Positions 1-12,659 of a stretch of DNA of 64,000 nucleotides are shown here, piece by piece. The stretch lies in the NCBI GenBank assembly GCA_029718625.1, contig CM056387.1, forward strand, positions 33,701,402 through 33,765,401. The letters run 5' to 3'. The notes beneath the pieces are model-generated. The model ran no database searches and was not told the origin of the DNA. It saw only the letters and a list, made by a program, of their open reading frames with translations. Each line of letters starts with the position of its first letter. Positions within the stretch are counted from its first letter, which is position 1. The position numbers were made by a program, and so were the translations under genes. This DNA is from Synaphobranchus kaupii (lineage: Eukaryota; Chordata; Actinopteri; Anguilliformes; Synaphobranchidae).

Positions 1-167
1 AGCCTACGGCTTCCCCTGAAGAAAAGGGGAAATAACAATCTGCGTCCTCACATCACCTGTCCTGAGGCGCTGATGATCGCAGTACACCTGCGAGGAGAAG
101 TCAGACGTGCTGACAGATCGCAGCACGAGTACCGCCCCTCCACTCTGTTCAATGTTAAATGGCTCCA

Positions 168-362
168 TTCGCATTTAGCAGACGGTCTTATCCAGAGAAA
201 CCTGAGATTACTTTTTAACGCACAGTCCATTTATACAGCTGGATATCTTTACTGAAGCAATTCAGGTTAAATACATAGCTCAGGATCTAACGGCGCTGCC
301 CCAGATGGGAATTGAACCCATAAGCTTGTTCCTTGTACCCATGCCTATTGTGCTCCACTGCA
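168..362 (-). repeat. tRNA-derived SINE, near full length
   Basis: Reading on the minus strand, a tRNA-like head (B-box-like complement at gggaattgaaccc, ~308-320) is followed by a body with the motif family 'agctggatat...tactgaagcaattcagg'. The tail module appears on the plus strand as 'agcagacggtcttatccagag' at ~179. This module order recurs across the window. The tail resembles the conserved 3' tail shared by fish V-SINE-type elements, but the family name is from memory. Confidence 0.7.
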
Positions 363-1344
363 TGACAAATGATGGAGCAGCAAAACGCAATTTAAAACAA
401 CTACTATATGTTTAATACTGGATATAGTAATGGCAATTATAGTACCAGAAAAAATGGCATGGGTAAAATGGTGGAGAGTGACCAGAGAAGTTTAAAAAAA
501 ATAAAAAAAAAATTCCAACCTAGCTCAAACTTATCAAACATGATAAGATTTCTTAACAAAAAAAAAGATTGCGCAAAGACTAAATGGCAACAGATTAATT
601 TACACTGCACATATTTAAGAGTTTTCATCAGGAAACACAAGTGTGCACAATCAGGAATAAAGCCTTGAGGACGTTTGAGTTTTGGCTTCAGAGCGAGGAC
701 GGAACAAATGTCGGTTAAACGCAGGTAAGCAAATAGGTGGGAAAAAAATGCTTAAATGTGCAGGTAATGTTTGAGCGCCGTCGTATCTGAGAGTCAGGCC
801 CCTGAGGGAGGCTGAGTTTAAGATAAACACATTAAAATTCCGCCGCACAGCGGGCGATAAACCTCAGCTCTTTTGATACAGCTGCGCGCCAGGCCCGACC
901 GCCGCTGTCGACGCGCGTGGGTCCGGCGGCCGCGTGCCGGGCCCCGAGACTCGTTTTTCCTGCCTGTGTGGCGGCGAGCACACCTTGAAATCACAAAGAT
1001 TTCGGCGCACAGATCCTGTAAAAACACATTTCTGTGTGTTCAGGTTTCTGTTTTTCGCCCCGCGTACACTAGCCTTGTCGTTCATCAATGCTTTACCCCT
1101 GTCGCTACCAGCAGACCTTAAAAACGAAACAACAAAAGACTCATTCAGGCACACCAAGGAATTCAAAATTTCAAAGACAATGGTTTCATTTTTATATGTG
1201 TTCTTTGATAATGCTTCCTTTCACAGTCCCCTAAGTAGGCCTACTAGGTATTACCTGGAAAATAGGCTATGTGGTAAGAATAATTTGTAGATAAGTTTGG
1301 TAAATACTACTGGTAAAAAAAAATAAAAAAAAGGTAAATACTAA
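363..1344. other. Unassigned intergenic sequence
   Basis: No gene or repeat is recognised. A short CpG-rich patch lies at ~840-1010, and the rest is A/T-rich unique sequence. Confidence 0.5.
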
Positions 1345-1650
1345 GAAACTAAAACTGAAAATGCATAGAAACGCCTCATGGATTACCTATCAAATCAAGT
1401 GACTACCTTGTAGTTATCAAAGGATTATATTGGTTATAGCCTGGGTTTAACGGTGTACTTCCTATGAAATTATACAGTACTTTCTTGGAAACACCTCCTC
1501 TATGACCAATAGGTTCAACAAACTGTCATTATCAGAGCCAACCTGACCAACTTAATCAACCTAAACCTTTTATAACTACAAAGTAGTCACTTGAATTGAT
1601 GGGTAACAGAGGAGGTGTCTCTGAGTATTTCAGTTTTAGATTTTTTTTTT
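1345..1650. repeat. Fold-back element (inverted repeat, ~80-bp arms)
   Basis: The left arm, 1345-1423 (containing caagtgactaccttgtagtt), pairs with the right arm, 1566-1650 (containing aactacaaagtagtcacttg), with scattered mismatches. The A-rich and T-rich flanks (1315-1335, 1640-1675) extend the complementarity. It resembles a non-autonomous DNA transposon remnant, and no ORF is present. Confidence 0.6.
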
Positions 1651-1739
1651 AACCTTTTTTTTTACCATTTACCTTTTTAAGCAGTGGCAATAATTACCCA
1701 GTATTTTGCTATTTTTATCATGTATTTACCTGGTAAATA

Positions 1740-2440
1740 TCTAGTTCATAGGGGATGGTAAAGGGAAGCCTTACCTGTTCTTCTTAAAAACAGAAAAAAT
1801 ATATTTAGCCTACTGGATGCTACTTTATGTTAATGTTTTTTATCAAATTCAATTTAAATCTAGTTTATTTCTTATCTCTTAAAATGTATTTCTTCTAAAA
1901 TATGAGGGAAAAAAGTTTCAGGAAAATGATGGAAGGCTAAATGTACAGTCGCGACAAAAAATATGAAAATGAAGTCCACACTCATTCTCATTACTCGATC
2001 AATGTAATTTTAATAAATTGTAATGTGATTATAATTAGATAATGTTAATGAAAGAATCACATTTGTATTGATAGGACCAGAAAAGAGAGACGGAACTGTG
2101 TCCATGATGTGGGGTTTTCATGTAATTATCTTAACAGGCATTGGGCTGAGACATCCACCTGTACTCTTTATCTTGGAGTGTGTGGGGGGGGGGGGGCACC
2201 TGGACAGGATATGAGCAGTCAATGCAAGGCCACGCAGCCGGTCGCCTCACTGAAGATCAAAGGGGTTCTGCAGATTATAGAGCCTGACAAAGCCCTCACC
2301 ATTTCCTTAAATTAAGTGGTTTGGTGAACCACGTTGAGTTTCCCCGCGGTATCTCGAAACGTGAAAAACATCTTTTCCTCCGTATCAGTGGTGACGTGGC
2401 ACAGTAGGGTTTGGTTGTTGCGCATACGCGGCTCTGTACG
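1740..2440. other. Unassigned A/T-rich intergenic sequence
   Basis: No gene is recognised. It includes a poly-G run at ~2183-2197. Confidence 0.45.
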
Positions 2441-2740
2441 GCTCAGGGTTGCGGTAAAATGCGTGGGATTGCGACCGGATGGCCGCAGGTTTGAGTCCCT
2501 GCAGACAAGCTGCAGATGCATCCCCAAGCAAGGCAGCTCACTTGAACTCCAGCATCCATGACACAACACGCCTTGTCATGTCATCACCGATGCTGAATGA
2601 AAGACGTTTTTCATGTTTTGAGATAACGCAGTTAAGCTCAACATGGTTCACACGAACCGCTCAAAGCCGCTGATGTATCCACAAGCACGGGGGCTAACTT
2701 GAACGGCTGCATCCAGGGTATATAAATAAACAAACAAAAG
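2440..2740 (+). repeat. Two adjacent SINE fragments (head and body modules)
   Basis: A tRNA-like head with 'gcaggtttgagtccctgcag' (~2485-2504) leads into 'cccaagcaaggcagctcacttgaactcc'-type body sequence. A second body fragment at 2683-2740 (gcacgggggctaacttgaac, then a ...ccagggtatataaat end) follows. They share the module order of the other SINE copies here. Confidence 0.55.
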
Positions 2741-3185
2741 AGCGTCTATGCCACACAACAGTGAGTCATATTTTCAGACCTGCAAAGCGTGTTTAAGACT
2801 CATGGAATATGAAAAAATATAGAAAAATAAATATGAGTTATTGGTCCGCAATTCCGTTCTTGGTTCCAAAAAGTTCACTGCACCAAGAGATGTCGACTCA
2901 TTTTCGGACACCAAGTCCTTCGTTGGATTAAAGACCGTAGATAAGGGGCACCCTAATCATTATTTTTATAATAATTTAACAGGGAAGCCTGTTCTTGGGG
3001 AAACGGCAGCTTTGAAAGAACTGCAGGACAGCGGGGGATTCTCCAGAACACGTGCGCGGCCGCCGGCATTCGTCACCCAGCTAACGGGGGTGCCGAGGGA
3101 GCTCCAGGGATAGAAACGATTTCCCCAAAAGGCTTCTGGGTGATGTCGCCCTTTTGTGTTCCTGAACCACTATGATATTCTCTAC

Positions 3186-3242
3186 TTCTGTAAGTCGCTC
3201 TGTATAAGAGCGTCTGCTAAGCGATTGTAATGTAATGTAATT
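3186..3242 (+). repeat. SINE 3' tail module
   Basis: The sequence gtaagtcgctctgtataaga followed by gcgtctgctaagcg and a TGTAATG-type end is the most faithful copy of the SINE tail in the window. With the heads at 2440-2740 it may be the end of one interrupted insertion. Confidence 0.65.
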
Positions 3243-3463
3243 TTGTGAGTGGCGCCCGTGGTACATGGAGACCATGGTCTATGACCCGTTTAAAAGGTGG
3301 AGGTTCAGTTATTCCTTCCCTCCACATGTCAGCCGTGCCGCTGAGCATGTGATTCTGGTTTATCGAATTGTGCTCTTTATCACAGAGGAGCCTCCTGATA
3401 GTCACTGCAACCGAGGAGCCTCTTGCATCAGTCTCAGCCCACCTCCCCCTTTCCATTTTCCCT

Positions 3464-3465
<2 letters not shown>

Positions 3466-3521
<56 letters not shown>

Positions 3522-3656
3522 GGGGGGGTGAGGAGGTAGAGATGGATGTGTGTGTATGTATGTGTGTGTGAAGGAGTGAGGAGGCAGAGATGGATGTGTG
3601 TGTCTGTGCGTGTGCGTGTGAGCGTGAGGAGGTAGAGATGGATGTGTGTGTATGTA

Positions 3657-3688
<32 letters not shown>

Positions 3689-3723
3689 GGGGGGGTGAGG
3701 AGGTAGAGATGGATGTGTGTGTA

Positions 3724-3763
<40 letters not shown>

Positions 3764-4146
3764 AGTGAGAGAGAGGGGGGGGGTGAGGAGGTAGAGATGG
3801 ATGTGTGTATGTATGTGTGTGTGAAGGAGTGAGGAGGCAGAGATGGATGTGTGTGTCTGTGCGTGTGCGTGTGAGCGTGAGGAGGTAGAGATGGATGTGT
3901 GTGTCTGTGCGTGTGCGTGTGAGCGTGAGGAGGCAGAGATGGATGTGTGTGTGTGTGTGCGTGCGTGTGTGCGCGTGAGGAGGTAGAGATGGATGTGTGT
4001 GTGTGTGTGTGGTGTGTGTGAGCGTGAGGAGGTAGTGATGGATGTGTGTGTATGTGTGTGTGTGTGAGCGTGAGGAGGTAGTGATGGATGTGTGTGTATG
4101 TGTGTGTGTGTGTGTGAGCGTGAGGAGGTAGTGATGGATGTGTGTG

Positions 4147-4181
<35 letters not shown>

Positions 4182-4190
4182 GAGTGATGG
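3466..4190. repeat. Compound GT minisatellite with an embedded 'gtgaggaggtagagatggat' unit
   Basis: Runs of (GT)n alternate with about a dozen copies of gtgaggaggtagagatggat (variants aggcag and gtagtg), at roughly 45-90-bp spacing set by GT-run length. The long open frames here are only translations of this repeat (poly Thr-His / Cys-Val). Confidence 0.9.
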
Positions 4191-4595
4191 AGGTGGGGGG
4201 GGTTTGGGGTCTGAGAGTACGATCTGCTTATGGAACAAACCTGGCACCCATCCCAATGGGGACCTTTGACCCCTGCGGATCTGCCCTTTCCCCGGGAGCA
4301 CGCTTTCCCCCCCGTCTGCGGAGGCAAAAAAGCTCAAAGGGGTGGAAAGCAAAATATTTTCTTAAGCCTCCTGGACGCCAGGTCGCATAAAAGGTTCCAC
4401 AGCCATTCGCGTCGAGCCACGGCCGTCGAAACCGCAAATTCTGTTTTCACAGCCATAAAGCTGCCCCCACCAAGAAAAAATATATAAATATATGTATTCC
4501 ATTTGGGTTGATTCTTATAAATTTAAATGAACTAAAAACTCTGGTGCACTCCCAAAAGGAAAACACGGAGTTAAATATATTACATTCACACAGAT

Positions 4596-4629
<34 letters not shown>

Positions 4630-6840
4630 AGGCAGACAAGGATGGTGTACTACACAGCAGACATAAGCACCATTTAAATTGCCAAGACCTCAATATATAT
4701 TGTATTTTCATATATATATATATATAAATAGTACCTCTATACCTGTATATACTCTATATACATTTAAAAGTTACGTTGACACATTTGTATCATAGACAAC
4801 CTGTTTAAAAGCTAGCGAATTAAAAACCAGGGAATTTTCTTTTGGTGCATGCAACCTATCAGTAGACGAAGGTTCGGAGGAAGTGACCTCTAGTGAAACG
4901 GTCACGTTTGGGGTCAGTGTCACAGATGACCGCTGTTGCCACAACAACCGTGCAGGAGCGCGTGTTGGCCTCAGACAGGGTCGGACTCCACCTTGTTTAC
5001 AGATGCAGTCTTCCACTTCACATCCTTTTGGTCTTTCAGGGTGGGGTGGGGGGGGGTCATAGGCCCCTTTGTAGCTGTGACAGCAGTAGAGGTGATTATG
5101 GGGTTCCCTGGCAGACCTAGTCAGGGGGGGTCACTGTAATTACGGCTTCCTGACGCATCACTCCTCAACCTGTCAGAGTGGAAGACATGGACCACAGCCT
5201 TCTCTAAAGAGAAAAGGAGAGAGAGAGAGAGAGAGAGAGAATGAGAAAAAGACAAAGACAAAGAGAAAGAAAGAGAAAAAGACAGAGAGCTCTTTTAATC
5301 AGTTCAATGGAGGAAAAAACCTATGTGGATTACCCACCTCTGGCAGTCAGTCATCGGCCCTAGACATATACTTTAATGTGCATGACAGAGAGATCATGTC
5401 ATTTATGCCGGAGCAAATGAAGTATGTTGAAAAGGAGCTTATTAAAACGTAATAAGATACACCAAATAACACAGCTATCCATCTTCATTATAGTGGGGAA
5501 GAGCGTGGGGGTTTTTAAACGTGAGGAAGAGGGAGGTTTTTTAAATGTGAGGAAGAGGGAGACTCCTCGAACAGACACGGCAGCGCTGTTACATAAGACT
5601 GTTTTTCACTCGCAGGTATGTTTGCTGCTGGGATTCAAAGAGGGTGGCCGGCCAGAGAGCGAGGGGTGTGCGTAACCCTGGAAACTAGCCATGGAAACGC
5701 TGCCCTGACATTCCGCCGCTCTTTCTAAAGCAACCCAGTCGGACAAGGGAGCATCTGTGGCCGGCATCCACCCCGTGGCAACGGTGAAGCACCGGAGGGG
5801 ACAATTAGCCTCAAACCACAGAGGAACAGCAACTGAGCTTCTTCACTCCTCTATCCTCTATAGCTTATTCTTCTGTGTAATGCCAAATGCCGTCATGTCA
5901 TGCTTGTCCGTGTATGTTTTTGTCATCATGAGAGGATCATCTTTTTTTTTTTTTACGGGATTCAAAGTTCCCGTCCAACTCTACGTACTTTAAATGCCAT
6001 ATAACCTAACAGCTAATACATTTGGTTCAAAATCTACTCGACCAAACTCGAGTAATGCGGTGTCGGTCAAAGCAACGGTCGCTTCTGCGAATTACGTTTT
6101 GTTGAGACACGGTTTTTGGATTTTGCGCAACACGGACGGCCTGCATAAGAAAAAGAAAACTGTGCTTTTAGCCTGACGTGGCTAAAGGGTATGAAATCAA
6201 TACACAAAAATACGATTCCAGACAAAATGGGAATTCATACAAACAGAACATCATGCCTAAATACCCTTGGGAGTTAACCAGTTAATGGTACAAATATTTA
6301 ATATATTTTTCCGCATAGCAACACTTTAAATCCATCAGACTTCTGCTGCACCGATAGGGGTGGAATGTCAATAATGACCGTATCACCGTTGACTGTTGTT
6401 AATGGCACTTGTGCACATATTGTGGTGAATCATTCTGAGGTCAAGGGTCAAGTACATACGAGAGGTTCCATTTAGCAACGGCAAAGTAGATGTCAACAAC
6501 CTTGTCCTCTATTTACGCTGAACACGAGTGCTTTTTATTTTCATCTTGAAGCAATATTTAATTTAATTAACTCTACATTTTACATATTGTGATTAACACA
6601 TTATGATTAATGATGAAAAAAAGCATGATTATTACATACTGTATATATAGGACATTGGCAGTGAATAAAGGCTGTCAATGAATGAAGTGTGTCGGGAGGA
6701 TTTTATGGAAGCTTTGCCTTATCTTCTTTGTTTTGATGATATTAGTGACTCCTCAGCAAAAATTTTTGGAATGGGCATATTATCTCCAGCTTTAAACCAA
6801 ACTACCCCTCATTGCTGTAAGTACCTGCAGCCTCCCCCAG
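4190..6840. other. Unassigned intergenic sequence
   Basis: No gene is recognised. It contains (GT)n at 4595-4628, a GA-rich stretch at 5210-5290 and an A/T-rich stretch at 6530-6670. Open frames in it are short and unlike known proteins. Confidence 0.5.
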
Positions 6841-6842
6841 AC

Positions 6843-7050
6843 TCACACACGCAAACACACACCCACGCAAATGCGCACACATACAAACACGCAAACGCGC
6901 ACACGCGCAACACACTCACACACACACGCAAACGCATGCACAAGCAAGCACAACCACACACGTACATGCCGCGCAAACACGTACGCATATAGACGCAAAA
7001 ACAAAACATACCCATCTCTCTCTCGCGCTCGCTCGTTCTCACACACACAC
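6843..7050. repeat. Imperfect CA-rich repeat
   Basis: Degenerate acacgcaaac-type simple sequence flows into a short TC stretch and a CA run. Confidence 0.75.
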
Positions 7051-8024
7051 ATTATCCAAATAATGAGTCTCCATAAGCCCTGCTGAAAAGAAGTGCGCAG
7101 GTTAGGATTTTTGGATTAAGTACCTCAAGACATCTCAATCAACGGGCGGACTAAATTCTGCCCTCCCCCCACATGCCCAGCAGGCTCCAGGCCAGGTACA
7201 CCTGTACGTGAGTGTCACATGAGTCCAGCTCTACTGCTGCTGCTAATGTCCTGGTCCCTGGCTGCGTGAACTCATTCACTGCGCCGCCCCGCCCCATTCC
7301 CATCCTCCGGCTCCAGTCGAACAATGCCGGCCCCGGACCTCCGGCTGGTCCTCCGGGTGACTTCATAGCCGGCCCACAATGCCGCACGGACAAAAGCCCT
7401 GTCAGCGTTAAATGCCAATGCAGCTTTTCACAGCTACCTCTGATAGCATCCCCCCCCTAGTCCCTGGACAACAATGGCGGCCAGCATGGGGGGGGGCTAA
7501 CGCAGCTAGAGTTGCCAATGAAGACTTCTGTGAACCCAAAATGCAGGGGAGGTGGACCCAACGAAGGACGTAAGCCCCCCCGCCCCCCCCCCCCCCCTTC
7601 CACAGAGACCTTCTCTTTCTCCCATTAATTGATCGATACCTGATCTCCGGTGGCGATCCGGGGTGGCGTCTCCCCTGGGCTGCAGCGAAGGCTTTGTGAT
7701 ATTTGTGGGAACGCGGCGGGAACAGGATGACGCACCTGCTAAGTGGCCCGTTTGCTCCGCTCCCCCCCGCGGACCCGCCATTGTCCCGGGCCGAGGGTCT
7801 ATATTCAGTTTCCCCTGGAGAAAAGGGGGGGGGGGGGGGGGGGGGCAGAGGAAATGTGCACTCGAAAGGTGGAACTCAGCGAGGTAAACACAACCCGAAT
7901 CCTAACAGCACGAATGGCGGGATGTCGATTGGACCGAGAGACGGTTTTATCTTGGAGGGAAAAGGCTCAGATTCAAGTGATGATATCATGGAACAAACAT
8001 GACGCATTTTTAATACGCGCGCGC

Positions 8025-8172
8025 ATGCAGGCCCCATACAACACACAAATGCAGGCCCCATACAACACACAAATGCAGGCACCCATACAACACACAAATG
8101 CAGGCACCCATACAACACACAAATGCAGGCACCCATACAACACACAAATGCAGGCACCCATACAACACACAA
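8025..8172. repeat. 24/25-bp tandem repeat, 6 units
   Basis: The units begin atgcaggc(a)cccatacaac and end acacacaa. The first two are 24 bp (starts 8025, 8049) and the following units are 25 bp after a one-base insertion (starts 8073, 8098, 8123, 8148). The array leads directly into CA/TA repeats. Confidence 0.9.
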
Positions 8173-8218
8173 ATGCATACACACACATACACACACATAC
8201 ACACACATACACACACAT

Positions 8219-8251
<33 letters not shown>

Positions 8252-8388
8252 CATATACACACATATACACACATATACTGTACACACACATATACACACA
8301 TATACACACATATACACACATATACACACACATACGCACACATATACACACACATATACACATATACACACACATATACACATATACA

Positions 8389-8439
<51 letters not shown>

Positions 8440-8505
8440 CTATACATACATATACACACACATATACACACACATATACATATATACACACATATACACA
8501 CATGC
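8173..8505. repeat. (TACACA)n/(CA)n simple repeat
   Basis: In[23 protein letters not shown] atatacacac motifs with a pure (CA)n core at ~8393-8430. The several long Thr/His and Cys/Val open frames spanning it are not genes. Confidence 0.92.
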
Positions 8506-8509
8506 ACAC

Positions 8510-10430
8510 CAATGTCTTGGTACGATTACTCCAGTATTTTCATCCTGTTCACAGCATTGTGTTCACCTGTACGTAATACGTTCACCTGTTGTTGTATTGT
8601 GTCATTCTTTAAGGACCTTACCTGACTGAAGACATGCGTGAAGACGCCATCGTACCTATAAACGAGTCGGCATCCCTGAGAAATTCATTTTATTCTGGAA
8701 TTTTAATGAAATGTGAATCGTTTGCGGAAAACCTTTAACAAGGCACAATTAGAAAAGCCATATACTAATCATCATTTCTGTAACAATCGCAAGGCATTTC
8801 AGGTGGAGATTAGTGTACAAAGTTTTAGATTTAGAAAAGATGAGGAACATTAGCCGTCATCTCAGATTGAAATTGCGTGTCATTCCCAATGCGACCAAGA
8901 ATGTTGATCCTCAAAAGAGGCCTTGCCGGACCGACGAGAAAGTAGCTACCAACCCGCAATTATGCGTAACGGAAAGCGCCCGTCGTCTGGAATTTTGATG
9001 CGACCTTTGACCTCCAGGTTTTAAGAAGAGCCATAATGAAGGATATTACTCAATCAGCGCGTATATTCACCGGGGTCTTAAAGACTCGGAGGATGAAAGC
9101 CGATCAGTGAAGGGTGCCGTGGAGGCGGGGCCAAAGGTTTAACGAGGCAATCCACCTGGAACAGGTGCAAGAATGGGTCCTGCCACCAATCGGTGGTTCG
9201 GGACAGGAAATGAAGTCATGTGATGTTGGTGTGTACAGCGGGGCCAGGTACACTGAAATGAAAAGCCCTCGACAGCCACCTCTTAATTTCTCTTCTTTTT
9301 TCTGAGTTTATTTTTTTATTTATTTATACATTACTTTTCACCCATTGTGTTCAAAGCGGTTTGAGATGTGTGCTTTCTCTGAAAATGAAAACATGACTGC
9401 ATTTACCTAGACCAGGGGTCCAATCTTATTTTAAAAGCCAGTCTGCAGGCTTTTCTTCGCTTCCAGAACTGATGTGTGCTACATGCACTTTTGTTACCAT
9501 GTTAAAAGTATTTCACTTCAACTGAAAGCTTCTGCCAAATGATTAAATTGTAAAATGCAGCCAAAACACTTGATTCAACAAATCAAGCTCTTTAATGAAC
9601 ATAGATTAGTCGAATGGTTGGATCGCTGCACCCACACCAGCCATTCTTCATTAAGACTGGGCAAGACACAGTCCTAGTTCAGAAAGCGTCAGGAAGGTTT
9701 CACTTTTAACATTTTTACACCAGCTTCTTTTTCTCCAAACTAGAAAAGAAAAAGATTTTACTTTCTATGACATTTGGCCTTTTACTGAAGCACAGTGTGA
9801 AATCTGACACATGGAAAGATGTATTCATTCAAGGTTTCTACCTGAAAAAAGGTGCAAGGGGTAGGTGAAAAAAGGTGCAATAAATCAATGTTATTTGGCT
9901 AACAGAGATTGAGCTACGCGTACTGGAGACAGGAGGGCTTGAGCCCCATATGTTCCCCAATTTATGAAATTGTGGTAAGTAGCTCAGCGGACCTGGGTCT
10001 AAAAAATGTGAACTATCCCTTTAACATCACAGTTTAAGATCTCCATGGCTTCAAAAAGGAATAGATTTTTTTTATTTTTAAAACTGGACAGTTTACCCAC
10101 GTTTTTTTAAATGTAAAATTGAAAATAACTGAACTAGCAATGGATTGTCCAAGAAAAGTAAAAAATGATGAATAGATGTAAAAGAAAATTTTCATAATGA
10201 AGGCATTACCCATTTGTATGTCATTGTGCGGAAGTACTGCAGAGTATACAGACAGTATGAAAGTGTATAAGAATGTATAATACCACTTTCATATATCATG
10301 CGATACAAATTATGTATATGTAGTCATACATACATTGACTGTATTTACATATATTTTATATTAAATTGATATGATAGATGTGAAATCACTAGAAATTGGC
10401 ATGCAATATTTTTTTGATTTTTTTTCTTTA
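8510..10430. other. Unassigned intergenic sequence
   Basis: No gene is recognised. It is mostly unique and moderately A/T-rich. A small internal duplication (gaaaaaaggtgcaa) occurs at ~9843-9880. Confidence 0.45.
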
Positions 10431-10434
10431 ATAT

Positions 10435-10920
10435 TTTTCAGAATCTCCTTCATGGCTTGATCTGTCACACAGTCTACCTCTTTCAGGAAGAGATTATCAA
10501 AGTCTCCCCCAAAAGAGAGCGAGCCCCTAATCCCTTCTGCAAGTCACCGCAGTGTCATTCTAACATGTCTCCTCTAAGCTGAAGGAGTCACGGAGCAACA
10601 CACAGGAGGTGAAATTTGGAGGTTGGGGGGGGGGGGGGGGGGGGTGCGGTTCTGTGAATATGATGAGAGGAGGAACGAGGGGCTTTAAAGAAAGCAAACC
10701 TTCCGACCATCTGGCCTGTGTTTGAGATGGTTTTAGAGAGAGGGCCTCGGAGAGAAAGCCAAATGCCTCTGGAGATTAATGAAGTGGAGAAGAAGCCATT
10801 CACTCTGACTGCAATATCCTGAAGCCCGTTGGCTGGACAATAGTCCAGATCTCTAGTTAAACAATCTCCAATATCTCAGAGCAGAGTGCTAATCACCCAA
10901 AATGCAGACCTCAAGAAATG
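10435..10920. promoter_or_regulatory. Candidate conserved noncoding block interrupted by poly-G
   Basis: Unique, balanced-composition sequence free of repeats except for a poly-G tract at ~10624-10643. It includes gagattaatgaagtgg and ctctagttaaacaatctcc motifs. It is called only from its look, and alignment to another fish or human SOX9 locus would decide. Confidence 0.25.
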
Positions 10921-12009
10921 CCGCATATCGGTTTTGCACATCCATTTTTAAAAAATATAATACCATCATCTTTTTTTATACCAGAATCATACCACACAGT
11001 TTCATAAAATTCAATGATTCGTTTTTAGGTTTCCCACAAAAAAAATTGGGTTAAGATTTATTATAGTCATATTTCTAACAGTTTGGATTTTTTTATGCAA
11101 CTACTATGAAATTATTTCAGATAATGTACACGTAAAACAGATTTTGGCATGGCAACAGAACAATAGTTTATGGAACAAAAAAAAAAAAATACTTAAATGT
11201 TTAAAAGATTGAATTGATTTTGTGCCTGGAAAAACTGAGGCGGTCTAAAAGTCTGTTGTACACGGCTTCTCAAGCACTGGTTGGGACTGGCACGGCCCTT
11301 CAGAAAAGGAAACAGAAGTCCAGAAACACGGGTGTCCGTATCACTCGTCCGCTAGCCGACTTATCGGGGCTGGCAGAAGCCAAAAGTCTGGTTTCCCGCA
11401 CACACAGCACCCCCTCAATGCTTGGCCTCGCATTCAAAATGCAGCACTGCGAGAAATATTGCAAGACTGCTTCTTTTTCAAGATCAGTTTTTTCATTCAA
11501 ATTGTCACAGTCAAGATTAAGACAGAGATACAAAAAAGATTTTTAACTCCCTGTCTGCAACCCACTTTGGCTTAGCTTTTTAAAAAATATGTAAATCAAA
11601 GTTAAAAGGACATATTTAAAACAAATAGAATAGAGAGTCCAGACTCCAGAGGGCCTGCCAGGTATTGGATTAATTGTATAATCAACTGAGTAACTGTCAT
11701 TCTTCAGTGTTTCTCTTGTTTTCACTTTATGAATTCTGGCGGTCAGTAATTCAAGCATTACAATGTCAGCAATTTCTGTACCAGAGTGTGGCGGGACACG
11801 CGTGTGAACAATCATCTTTTTTCACGCCGTTCGGCGTGCTCGCCAAACGTTTCCGCGTTGTTCGTTGATTTTAAGTCCAGAGTTTGTCATTTATTAAGCG
11901 AAGTGAAGACGCTTCCACCAAAGACACTAGCAGAGGCGCAGGAAGGGTCTAAACGCGGGGGGTCGCTCCATCTGAGGCCCGACCGACGCCCTCCAGAGAA
12001 CGAGGACAA

Positions 12010-12195
12010 ACCCAGGCCCGTCGAGGGCCCGTGATTGATCAGTCTGGAGAGCTTTTGTCAAAAAGCGCAGAGCTCTGCGGCCTGCCCGTGCCTTGGGGCA
12101 CTTCCTATAATCAAAGAGCGTGCCCACCCATGGCTAATTAGCCATTAGCGGACTGTCAGCTCCCTGATTTAAAGCAGTCCCACCGATCCTGGTCA
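12010..12195. promoter_or_regulatory. Candidate conserved noncoding element with TCF/LEF and homeodomain motifs
   Basis: Compact unique sequence with ATCAAAG at 12110-12116 (TCF/LEF core) and a perfect 12-bp palindrome GGCTAATTAGCC at 12132-12143 (two inverted TAAT homeodomain cores), then gccattagcgg. This motif clustering suits a developmental enhancer, and function is inference. Confidence 0.35.
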
Positions 12196-12345
12196 GGGAA
12201 ACGGTGAGGAGCGCGAAGCAGGGCAGAATCCGACCAGCGCAGGAGTTACCCCTCCCACCTCCACCCCTCTTCTCTTGTTTGCAAAATAGCAAATTAGCTG
12301 AAATAAATCAAATGGGTCCAGGAGGGGGGAGGGGAGGGATAGAGA

Positions 12346-12346
<1 letters not shown>

Positions 12347-12370
<24 letters not shown>
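12347..12370. repeat. Poly-G tract followed by mixed sequence and (CA)n at 12517-12549
   Basis: A run of about 24 G lies in a G-rich context. A (CA)n microsatellite follows 150 bp downstream. Confidence 0.8.
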
Positions 12371-12376
<6 letters not shown>

Positions 12377-12515
12377 TCCCACTTTCTCATGGCTCCGGGC
12401 CAGGGGACGCAGTGATTTCCAATGGGGAAATACACCTGGTCTAACAAAGGCGATGGGGGGAACGCATATGATCACGCGCACAGCCCCCGGAGAGATGACA
12501 ACAAGGAGCGCACAC

Positions 12516-12552
<37 letters not shown>

Positions 12553-12659
12553 GAGTGCGCTAAATCCAGCCAAATCCAGACGGCTCCAGACCCCTAATGC
12601 ACATGCACATGCACAGTGCCTAAGCCAGTGAAGGGAGCCACATAACTTTCACACAGACA

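Noticed and set aside
308..320. tRNA gene suggested by B-box-like motif (also at 2490, 12698, 32187, 34667, 53545, 59870)
   Set aside because: No complete cloverleaf; all lie in the same SINE module context.
3217..4352. Three overlapping minus-strand frames of about 300 codons, rich in Thr-His
   Set aside because: They are direct translations of the GT minisatellite; no other protein features.
7743..8629. Long frames on both strands (165-277 codons) rich in Thr-His-Ile or Cys-Val
   Set aside because: Low-complexity translation of CA/TA repeats and the 24/25-bp tandem units.
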